Positions 34,601-46,600 of a stretch of 64,000 nt of DNA are shown piece by piece. The position numbers were made by a program, and so were the translations under genes. The notes under the pieces were generated by a model. That model made no database searches. It was not told where the DNA came from and saw nothing but the letters and a program-made list of their open reading frames with translations. Origin of the DNA: Colocasia esculenta (Eukaryota > Streptophyta > Magnoliopsida > Alismatales > Araceae); NCBI GenBank assembly GCA_014218235.1, contig CM024755.1, positions 102,900,948 to 102,964,947 of the forward strand, in the 5' to 3' direction. Position 1 is the stretch's first letter. Each line of letters begins with the position of its first letter.

Positions 34601-37600
34601 ACGTAAAAGTATTCTTTATACGAGTCTCTGAGCTAGCTACCAGTCTAGTATTTCCCTTTCATGATACACTGTATCAACTTTTTGCCCCTGACACTACGTA
34701 CATGAAAAGGCAAAATACCACCAATGGAAAGGCAATACTGGGTAGCAGGCCTTTGGGCTTAAGGTTGATTTGACAATATTTTCTCTCTCGGTATCTTGTG
34801 CATTTAGTGCATGTAGGTTTATATGACAGATGAAGGATAAACGTTGCACCATTTTGAGTGTATGTTAGACATAATGTATGAACATTGAGAGACAACGGGA
34901 AGATTAACAAACAAATTCAAAATGAAGTATAAATAGAAGCTAAAGGTGATGCATGAAAGAAGTAGTGTGCATGGTGGCCAAGCATAATCTTTGAGCAACT
35001 CACGAGCAAAAAGTTGAAGCCTTCTAGTGTTCTTGATCTCTCTCTCCCCAGCCTCTTTGTAAATCTTAAAGAGAGCGTTGAGAGCCTAAGAGATAGTATT
35101 CATTGTACATCTACAGTTCTCAAGGATTTCAAGATCAAATCTTCATAGTTCAATATTCTTGAACTTGGTCTTGAACAGGGGTCTTTTCCGTAAAGAAAAT
35201 AGTGTATTCCTCTTCCTGTGAGGAGAGGAGACCTGTAGTGGTTATAGGTGGTGGTGGTTCCCTTTCGTGTTGTGAAGGGAAGACCAGCGTGGGTTGGTTG
35301 TTGTTGTACCCCTTTGAATTGTGCTTGGTGTTGCAACGTCTTTAGGAGGACTGTACCCTAGGCTAGTGAAATCCAAGTGGTTTACTTGGGGACTGGATGT
35401 AGGATTGAGAAGAAGCTCATTGCCGAACCAGGATAGATTCCATGTGTTGTTGTGTGTTTGCTTTCTTGTCTCTTTTGACTAACGTTAACACATTTTGTGG
35501 TTGCAAATATGTTAAGTTTTATTTTTCAGAACACCTATTCACCCCCATCTGGGTGTGCCGCCTTCGACAACAGAAGATCCTTGTTTTAACTGGACTAATA
35601 GAACTAAATAGACAACTTCTACTCTAACTTGGACCAGACCAATAAAAGGAAAGGGATACTTACATATATGTCTCACAAATCATGCATATTCTATTCTAAG
35701 TCAGGGGTATTTGGGCTTCCACTTTCAGGAGGAATCTCCATCCTCAAGAGATCTCAACTTGGGCAGCTTCTGTCTATCCTTTTGGATTATTATCTCATTG
35801 TAGACACAAGATTCTTGGTAGTGGAGATGGTAAAGGGAGGGAGGTTTCTTTGTCAGGTCTGTTTAGTCTCTCATCTCGGAGGTTGGAGAGCATCACTCTT
35901 GGGCACCTTAGATTTGGGCTCCTAAGAGCCCACTGAAGGTGAAGTTGTTGGTTTGGAGGATATCCCATGGGCGTTTTCCCACTCGTGATAAGGTGGCTCT
36001 TTGTCTTCAGAATATTTCTACTTCTTGCTGTTTGTGAGGAGAGGACGAGGACCTAAACCACTTGTTTACCAGCTGCACCTTTGCGAGGGAGGTTCGGGAG
36101 AATATCGGACAGAAACTCCAGCAGCCTTTAGTACATTTTTTAGGGGTGAACCAACTCTTCTCCAATTGGCACACAAGGTGGAATTGAAAGGGGGACAAGA
36201 ATATCTGGTGGCTTGTCCTCCACGCCACACTTTGGGCACTCTGGATCGAGAGGAACAATAGAATATTCAAGATGGAAGCAAGGTCAATTGATAGGCTTCT
36301 TTCTTTTGTTTGAGAGCGAGTGGCTTTTTGGGCTAAAGAGTCTTGTGGAGTGGGGAATCAAAGTTCTTCTCTCTTTTTGTTGTTGGGGAGCTAGGTGGGT
36401 TCATCCTCTTCTCGAGGTGTTCCTGTTGTGTACTGTAGGGCTCTTTGAGAGCTAATCGCCTATACTAGTACATCCCGTTCTTCTTTAATATATATTTGTG
36501 TTACCATCCACTTCTCAGAACGATCATGCATATTCTATTCTACACTCCTGTATTCTTCATATTTTCATTTATATTCCTCTAATGCACTATATTTTGGATA
36601 TATTCATGCTTTTTTCTGCATTTGATTACCTTAATTTTAAACAGATTTAGATTAAAAAAACACTAATCTACCTTTATTTAGTCTTCTCATTTGACGAAAG
36701 ATTAAAAAAACACTAATCTACCTTTATTTAGTCTTCTCAGTTGACGAAAATGATAAAATGTATACTCGGAATGTCTTTTGTGGTATGCATCCTATTTTAC
36801 ATGTTCAATAGAATATTCTGTTAGCATTGATGGCATAGTTGTCAAGGCGGACGCCTAGGCGGCGCCTAGGCACCGCTTAAGCGCCAAGGCGCTTCGTCAG
36901 CCGCCTTAAAACACCTCGCTTTCTAAGAGGAGAAAAGGCGCCCCAAGGCGCCGCTAAGGCGGCTAAGGCGCACGCCAAGGGCACTTGGGCGCGCCTAGAC
37001 CCTTTAGGGGTCCGCAATATCCCACTTAGACAATAGATTCAGGTCGGTTTTCAGGGCTGAGTCCAGCCCGATTCCAGTTAACATCTTATTTACCTGAATA
37101 TTATTTAAGTAAATGTTATAATTTGTTGTTTCATTTACTTAAGATATTACATGTAAATAAGGAACTACCCCCCATTTGAATCCAATAAAAATATCAAAAA
37201 AATCATATCTCTTACTAAAAAAAAGTCAACTCTCCCATCGAAGAAGAAAATCACGATTTCGATGATTTTAGAGAAATGCTAACTTTCTAATCTCTCATAA
37301 TTTGACCTATCTAAAAATTTGATAATTCAAATAAACCATATAGAACACTAAAAATCCAAAGTCCGATAAAAAAAGTCAAACATGCATATGACTTCTCCAA
37401 GGGAGCCGCTCTCCTACTGACAACACTTAGTCTGTTTGAGATCTCTCAGGATTTGGTCAAACTTAAACTATCATCACCCAAACACATGAGACTTGTCATT
37501 TTCTAGTTTCTTTTCAATTTTTAGGTATATTGTGGGATTATGTAATGCACTCATTTAGTTTTTGCTTGTTTTAAGTGTGTTAAGATATTGCACTTCTTAT

Positions 37601-40600
37601 TTTTATTTAACATATTTACATGTATGTGTATTGTTTGTTTTAAAAGTTGAAAATTAGTTTTCTGATGATAGAATGATATTTGCAATTCTTGTTCTTATTT
37701 AGTGTGCTTATTTATTTGAAGATGTCAATTTAGATTTTTTATGACTTTATGATATATAATGTGAGTTTGTTTACTTGGAGTTTAATTTTTGTTGCTTTCA
37801 TTGTCTTTATGTCTGTCATATTATGATATTTTTTTTATTGAATTTTCATCATTATATATATTTATAGATACATAAATATCATGTAAGAGGGACACTTGAA
37901 AACAACTCATACTTGGTTCCGTCCTAAACGCCTGGGTACCGCTTAGGCGAGCGCCTAAGCGCTTAGGCGATCCGAGACCCCACCTACGCCTTGGTCGCCT
38001 TGACGCCTTGACAACTATGATTGATGGTGTTAATCATTGATGGGTATAGATGAAGCAATTTTCATTAATATAGGGATATCAGTGAAAATACGTAGGATAG
38101 GAGCATAAAATACTATAAAAGATTATAGGCATCTATACTATTATAATAAAATACAGTTCTAACTACTGCCACGTGGCAGCACCAGAACAATTTCTTTCTT
38201 GCCAAAATATTCCAACAAACTCACAAAAGCAATGCAGCCGGTTCTTCTAATTTAAACATCAGAAGCTTTGAAAATACATAAAGAAAACACTAAAAATAGG
38301 TGGCAAAAGGAAGGAAGGAAAATTATTCACCTTCTTGCAATGATAGGGCCCTTTTTTTTTTTTTTTTCTTTCCTTCCATACCTCTTTTTTCTCCCCACCT
38401 TACCCGGCATACCTTTCTCTTCCTTAGCTATTCCTGCAAGAGTTCCTCCACCTCTCTCTCTGTACGAACTTTCCCAAAACCTCGTAGCATGTTGGTGCTG
38501 CTGCCACGTCCTCCGCGGCATCACGAGCAGTAACTCACACAGGAAGTCCGAGCAGCAGAAGAAGAATAGGAAGCTTGGGCCTAGCTCCTCCCCGTCGGCT
38601 GCGGGGGTGAGACCTCAGGGGAAACCCCACTGGCAAGATAAACTTGCCAAGCAGCGCTGTCGATGTCTTCTCCTCTGCCGCCATCGTAGATGTAGCCTCG
38701 CCAGAGAGCTTGAGGACTGCGGCGGCCATCCTCAACGCACTGCCGGGGGGGGGGGGTTCCTATTGCCTGTGGGAATGGTGCTGGTGGTACCTCCGACAGT
38801 GCATGTGGGTGGGGTCCAACTGGTTCTATGTAGACGTTACCCTGCAGATGGGGGGCTTCACCTTAGCTCGACGGGGTTCGCTCTCAGGCTCCTCCTGGGG
38901 AGCGCCTCGCTGGGGATTGTGTATGGGCTCCATTGCAAGATCGGGGTGGCGGCCTTCTGCATGGGGGCAGTGCAGATGCTGGCACTATTCTTCCGGCCGA
39001 AGACTACCCACAAGTTCCTCTAGTACTTGAAGTTCTACCATGACTTCGTGGGCTACGTCCGTGTGTTGGTGGCGTCGGTGAATGTGTTCCATTGCTTTGA
39101 CGCGATGGGGCTGGGCAGGTCCTACTCCAAGCTCGGTTGAGCAGCTGCATCAAACTTTGGCATTTTAAATGAAAAAAAGTTCTTTTTTCCATGACTTGCC
39201 AACAATAGTTTTCATTCTTTTGTTGGGTGTTTATGGTGGATTTCTGGTTGGAGTTCATCTTTTTATTTCTTAATCGAAGTGAGATTTGAATAAATTGTGA
39301 TGATATAAAGATGAAACATACTAGATTATTTTCTTTTTGTATATCTTTTTCCGAAGAAGTTCCTTAGGGTGCAGGAAGTGAAGGACCTTATGACCTGTGC
39401 GATGCATGCATAGGGATCGATCCCCTCTAACCTTGAGGCATCTAGGTTCGTCGGGTGCGCTAGCAACCCACCGCGGAGTTCCCATCGCTGCTACCTCCAA
39501 CATCGATGTCGCTGTCCTGCATTGTCACCCACCGTTAAACGGCATCTTCGTTGCCCACCTAACGATAAGTCACATTCTTGAGCAAGCGAAAGTGGGTGAT
39601 GGAGCGCACCATGACAATGACCATCGACAAACCAGTGGAGGGTTCACTGGAGAATGCAAGAAGCGCTCTTTCTGTGACCATCGACAATCGCTTGCGTAGG
39701 CATGACATAATGATTCACATGAAGGTCGTGTGCCACGACAAAGTTATGGGCACATCACGCATGTGGCGCAGTACACGTTGAAGATCTTGCGGCAGGAATT
39801 GTGCTTGGACCCCATCGTGCTGAAGGCTTGGGGGGTGGTGAGTTCCTATGGCAACGATGGCTCTTTGGGCGCCACTGGTGTTAAGAGCCTCCGCAGCATC
39901 GATTTGGAAAGAGAGGATGCTAACACAACAACGGTTGTTTCTCATTATAACGTGGAGCTGTTCAAGGCAGTGGTGTTGAAAACTTAAGGGGGAAGGAGAG
40001 GCGCCACCTCAGTCAGGATGACCACCGGTGCTGGCAACTGGTGCTGGTGGGGCCCTGAGTAAAAAAAAATTACTCGAAGACATATTTTAATTGGTTGTCA
40101 TAATTTTAAATAATGTGGTGCCTATTTAATTTGAGATTTTGATTGATATAAATTGTAAATTTTTACTGTCAAAATTTTGTGTTTTAATAGATTGTTATAA
40201 TGCAGTTATGTCCATGATATTGGCAACAATTGTAAAAATTAAAACTGAACTCAATTAGTTTTATAACTCTTGCAAAAAAAATAAAAAGAAATAAAAATGT
40301 GACAGCAGCAAGTCTTTTTTTTTCTATTTGTTTTATTCAGTTTAAAAAATCATAATTATGTTTATTAGTTACAATATAAATTTATACAAATCTAAAAATT
40401 TCTGTGCATCGTACGAGCATAGAACTAGTATATATATGTGTGATTGCCCAAAAGGAAATACATCAGAAAAAGAAGCCATCGTCTCTCGGGGGTAGTGTGG
40501 CAGGGACTTGATGTCTACACCACTGGTAGACCTAGGGTGGGTCAAATCTTGGGTCAGCCACCAACATGTACATGGAAGCTCAGATCTAGCATCTGTAGAA

Positions 40601-43600
40601 ATGAAGCTTAGGAAAGCTGTGATCAGAGGTTTTGAGCAAGGTTTGCCATATTAGATCTCGGCTTCGTCTCGGAAGGGTTGAAGAGAAGAGATGGAGAGAT
40701 CTCGATAAAATCTCGGGTGATCAGATCTCGGAATCTTGAGAAAATTCATATATGATGACAAAAAAAAAATTGATTCCTAGATAACATACATAATTACATA
40801 TATTCTCAACAATGGATAACACAATTTCACATCAACATCATAAAATAAATACATTAAATAAAGTCAATCCATATAAATAAAAAGATCAACGGTGCACATA
40901 AATTAACATATGTCCATCTCACAAGAAAAGTACTGATGAGGGACCAACTTGAGTTTGGACTTCAAAGTGTAGCAAGCACGTTGACTTCGCAACTCTAATA
41001 AACGTTGATCAAGATAAATTCCCAGATGGGCCTGTGGAGGGCAAATCTTAAAGGGAGCACTTAAGGACAGAACACATCAGGTGCCACAAAAGAGATCAGA
41101 CTTACCCCATGGACCGGGTGGGTCAAATACCAATGTAAGATATAACACCCAAAAGGACCAAAAGGTTACGCACAAAGGATCACTCACTGAAACAACGATT
41201 TACTCTCAAGTTCATGAATTGTTTGGACCAGACACTCGCTTACCTTCCTACGTGAACGTTGAGGAATATTAGATGAACAGAAAATCAAAGAGAGGAAGGG
41301 GATGGTATACCTTGACGGATTGAAGAATCCAGTCCTAATCGGAGACGAGGGCGAGCAGGGAAGCATGCAACGCTCCTGCACGCTATGTTGATGAAGACTT
41401 GGGTCGAAGATCCCGGTTACAACCAAATAAAAACTTACCATAGGGAAGGTGAACTCGGGGTGGGGATATTACATGCAATACACCTCTTGCAGGAGGGGGA
41501 CACAAGGGAGGGGGTGTTACACAGGACTGCCGGATCAGTCTGTGTGACTCTGCCTTCGTGACTGTTGACAAGAGTCGATGTTACAGGTGATGGCGGTGCA
41601 GATGGCAGGAGACGGCAGCACAGGAGTGCCAGAACCCGGGCTGGAGGCGGTAACGCGAGCAGTAGGGTGGGGCGATGCCAACGTTGATGGGAGCTTGCAG
41701 ACGACGACGGCGTGGACGGTGGTGGTGCTGAACTGGCAGCGCTCAGGTGGCACGCAGGTAGTGAGGGTGCTGACAGAGAGGGGGAAAAGGAGGGCGGCGG
41801 CCTGGCGACGTCGTGTGGATGGGCCGCGGCGGAGGACGACAGTCCGGCGACGTCGAACGGAGGGCGACCCGACGACGCCGTGTGGAGGGAGAGCGTCGAT
41901 CGGGGCAGAGCAGAGGCCTGTCGATGGGGGGGGGGGAAGAAGAAGCGGGCAGAGGAGGAGGGCGGCGGCGGCGTGCTGAGGGGTGGCGAACAGGGGACGC
42001 GGCAAAGAAGGGAGTGGGGGGGGATTCCTGCTGTGCACGAGAGAGAGCTGGGGAGGGAGGGGAAGAAGAAGCGGGCAAAGGAGGAGGGTGGCGACGACGT
42101 GTTGAGGGGCGGCGAACAGGGGGCGCGGCGAAGAAGGGAGTGCGTGGGGAGGGGGGGGGGAAATCCTACTGCGCACGAGAGAGAGAGAGCGGGGGAAGGA
42201 GGGGAAACGAGATGAGAGGAAGAGAGGGAAATCGGGAGGGAAAAATGCACACAAGAGGGAAGGGAAATCTCTGGATTTTTAAAATAAACTTTCTTTTCAA
42301 TGCCTCCTTTCCATCGATGCACCTTCTTTTATATAGAAGGCTAAGATCTTTTAACTTTCCAAAAAGATGCTCTATTCAAAATCTTACCAAAAGTAGCGCT
42401 ATGCAAAAAGGCCCTCAAAAGAGGTTGCGCCAGCCTACCTACCCATTTAATAGGACTCTTCACCTAAAAAAAAACAAAAATACATAAAAAAGGAAAGATG
42501 GACTCTCGTGATCATAATGGGCCAATCTACAAATGCCCAATTCAAATTTCAAACAACATAACAACAATATAGTAAAACCCATTCTCATTATCTTTCATCC
42601 ATTCAAAAGCTAGCTTATGTTGCACCTCCATCTCTGCATCGTCGGTATACCAAATTCGGGTCAAAGCGGGCCCGACTTGTGTCCTCACCAAATCTCTTGG
42701 GATGCAAAAAGCTCGACTCCGTCGAGTAAGGGTCCACACCTCCCTCATATTGCTCCAAGAGATCAAGATCAAGTTGTTGCAGCTCCTCCCGACTTACCCA
42801 TGTGTTTTCTGATTCAGGTAGGTTCTTCCACTGAACAAGATACCTTTGATACCCCTGATTCCGCGTAGTGATTACCTGTTCATCCAATATTCTCTCAATT
42901 TGTTCACGAGGTACTCTCTGTGGTCTTGATGGGGGATTCAGAAGGGGTTCACTAAGAATGGGAGGAGAAGGCTCAAATGGATCACTAGGTATCGCTGCTT
43001 GCCTTTTATAAGGTGTTAGATCTGTCACATTAAATGTTCGACTAATACTGTAGTCTTGGGGTATGTCGATCTCATATGCATTCGAACCAAATCGTCTTAA
43101 CACTTTGAAGGGTCCTGCCCCTCGAGCTCTTAATTTAGAGGATATTCCTGGGGAAATCCTTGCAGTTCTTACCATCATTAAGTCCCCTTCTTGGAATTCT
43201 TGAAAGCGTCTGTATGCATCAGTTAACCTCTTATAAGTTTGGTTGCATAAGTCAGTGTGCTTGCTTACTTGTTGATGAAGATCCCTGACATGATGTGCAA
43301 ATGACTCTGCTGATTGTGAGACTTTAGCAAACTCCGGCTAAGGAATGAGGTTTGATGGTTTTCTTGGTTTGTAACCACTCACAACCTCGAATGGACTCAT
43401 CCTTATGGACCTATTGACAGAATTGTTATATGCAAATTCAGCTCTAGGTAGAATAAGATCCCAATTCCCTAAGTGGTCCCCTATAAGACATCTTAGGAGA
43501 TTCCCTAGACTCCTATTAACCACTTCTGTTTGGCCATCTGTTTGAGGATGATATGCGGTGGAAAATTTGAGAAGGGTTCCCATAAGATGCCACAATATTT

Positions 43601-46600
43601 TCCAAAAATAAGTAGTGAATTTGACATCTCGATCAGTTACAATGGTTTTGGGTAACCCATGAAGGCGAACGATCTCATCAAAGAAAAGGTGGGCAATCTT
43701 GAAGGCATCTAAAGCCTTTGAACATGAAATGAAGTGAGCCATTTTTGAAAATCGATCAACTACCACAATGATAGAATCATGCTTCCGAATGGTTTTGGGT
43801 AGCCCTAGGACAAAGTCCATACTTAGGTCCTGCCATGGCCGATCTGGTATGGGGAGGGGTGTATACAATCCTGTGTTTTGTTTGGTTTGTTTAGCTGTGG
43901 CAGATAGACGACATTGAGCAACCAACTTAGCCACATCTCTTTTTAAGCTTGGCCAAAAGAACTTATCTTCCACTAGATCTATGGTTTTGTTGCATCCAAA
44001 ATGACCTGCTAACCCTCCCGCATGTAACTCCCAAATAAGAAAATCCCTAACTAAGGTTTGGGGAATGCATAATTTTGTTCCTTTGAAAAGATACCCATTC
44101 TCTAAAAGATACCCATTGTGCTCTTTGGTGGTGTGTGTGTTAAGAAGGGAATAGACTTCCCCAAAGTCTGGGCAATTTAGGTATTCCTCTTTAAGCCTTT
44201 CAAATCCAATGACTTCCACATTCACTAATGAGAGGAGTTCTACCCGTCTACTCAAGGCATCAGCTACTCTATTCTCTTTCCCAGCTTTATGCTTCAAGAC
44301 AAAAGTGTAAGATTGGATGAATGATACCCATTTGGCATGTCGGGCATTCAATTTTTTTTGGGGGTTTAAGTATCTAAGGGCCTCATGGTCAGAAAATAGG
44401 ATGAATTCTTTAGGTAAGAGGTGGTGTCTCCAATGCTTTAAAGATTGTACCACAGCATAAAGCTCTTTATCATAAGTGGAATACTTACGTCGAGCATCAT
44501 TCAATTTTTCACTAAAAAAGGCCACTGGATGTCCTTCTTGACTAAGGACTCCTCCTATTCCTACTCCCGAGGCATCACAAGCTATTTCAAAAACTTTTGA
44601 GAAGTCAGGTAACTTGAGGATAAGAGCCTGAGTCATCTTTTCTTTGATCTCTTGGAAAGCTTTAGAGACTGATTTTGTCTATTCAAATGTTCCATTTTTT
44701 AGACAACTTGTGATGGGGGTAGTAATGGTGCTAAAGTTTCTTATGAATCTTCTATAAAAAGTTGCTAGGCCATGAAAACTTCGAGCATCATGAATTGTTT
44801 TAGGCTCAGGCCAATTAACAATAGCTTGAATCTTTTCAGGATCCGCCACTACTCCTTTAGCAGACACAATGAATCCTAAGAAAGTGACCTTGTCGGTCAT
44901 GAATTCACATTTCTTTGACCTTGTCGGTCATGAATTCACATTTCTTTTTATTGGCATAGAGACTTTCTTTCCTTAAGGTGAGGCAAACACTCGTTATGTG
45001 CTCAAGGTGCTCTTCCTTAGTCTTACTATAAATGAGAATGTCATCAAAGTAGACTACAAGGAATACTCCTATATAGGGCCTTAGAACTTCAGTCATTAAT
45101 CTCATGAAAGTGCTTGGGGCATTTGTGAGCCCAAAAGGCATTACCAGCCATTCATACAATCCTTCCTTAGACTTGAAGGCTATTTTCCACTCATCTCCTA
45201 GGCGAATCCTAACTTGATGGTATCCACTCTTGAGGTCGATTTTAGAAAAAGTGGTAGAACCAACCAACATATCTAACATGTCATCAAGCCTAGGAATGGG
45301 AAACCTATATTTGACAGTGATTTTGTTGATTGCCCGACTTTCAACACACATTCTCCATGTTCCATCTTTTTTAGGTGTGAGAAGGGCAAGGACTGCACAA
45401 GGACTTTTGCTAATTCGGATGAATCCTTTTCTGATTAGTTCTTCTATTTGCCCTTTTAGTTCAGCATGTTCCGCAGGATTGAGTCTATAGTGTGGGAGAT
45501 TTGGTAGGGTAGCCCCAGGAACAAGGTCAATGGCATGTTGCACATCACGCATTGGGGGTAATTGATCAGGAAGGTCTTCAGGGAAAACATCCTTAAATTC
45601 TTCTAAAAGGTGTTGAACATTATTGGATGGAGTTTTCTTTTCCCTTTTTTTTAACCTAATGGTGATGACCAGAGCACACACAAGTGTCTCTCTAGTGGTT
45701 TCCTTCTTAAATTGTTGGTAACTAATCAAGTGGATTCCTTTTGTGTGGGTTGGAGGATCCTTACTAGGTTGTTTTGGGACAAGAGTGTCATATTTGGGTA
45801 TGGGTGCTGAGAGTCTATTATCTTCTTTGGATTCTTGCATATTTTTCCCTTTGGTTTGGAGGTAGCTTGGGGGAACACAACTTAGTTGAATCCTTTTCCC
45901 TTCATGGATGAAGGAACATTGATTCGCCCTTCCATTGATGGTCAAATCTGCATCATACATCCATGGTCTTCCTAGAATGATGCCATTTATCTCCATTGGT
46001 ACAACATCACACCATATGATGCCATGATAGGAGTTGAAATGGATTAGTACTTGACATGTGGATTCTACTGGGATGGAGGTCTTGTTTACCACGAACTTTG
46101 TAAGGTTGTGGGTGCTTGACTATGGGTAGTCTGATTTTTGACACTAAGTCAGCTGAGATGGCATTGATGCAACTTCCACTATCCATAATGACTCTACAAG
46201 GATGGTTGGTCAAGTTGATGTAGGTTTGAACGATTGTGGTACGTCGCCAATCTTCTTTTTGGGATTTGGTCATGGCACATCTGACCACTCCTAGCTCAAC
46301 TTGTTCAATGGGGGTTTCTTTTTGATCATCTTCTTGGTCTTCCCCAACAAAATATTCTACGAGAGTGGGATCAGGATTGTATTCTTCTTCAAGTATGGGT
46401 GTGACTAAGAGTGGTTCTTCCCGGTCTCCAAGGTATAGTCCTAGGTTAGTCTTGGTGGGGCATTGGTTTGCAATGTGACCATACCCTTGACAACGATAAC
46501 ATTGAATCTTTTGGTTCTTTGAATTTTCTCCTAACACTTCTTGTCCCTTGCTTGGTTGGTTTGTTGGTGGGGTAATTGGTTTAGGGGTTGGTGGTGTTAG

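Larger units (their letters stand above)
38132..40428 (+). mobile_element. Helitron, 2.3 kb, carrying gene fragments
   Basis: The 5' end is TCTATACTATTATAATAAA, the typical plant Helitron TC start. The 3' end is CTAG at 40425-40428, preceded by a short hairpin around GTGCATCGTACGAGCAT. It sits between A (38131) and T (40429), the expected insertion site, with no target duplication. No Rep-helicase was found, so it is non-autonomous. It contains at least one host gene pseudogene. Confidence 0.8.

Noticed and set aside
41435..42322. Long Pro/Ser-rich ORFs on the minus strand, repeated at 46889-47521
   Set aside because: They come from a CT-rich tandem array in the chromovirus LTR, are open in several frames at once, and change frame between copies. 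No protein family pattern was recognised.
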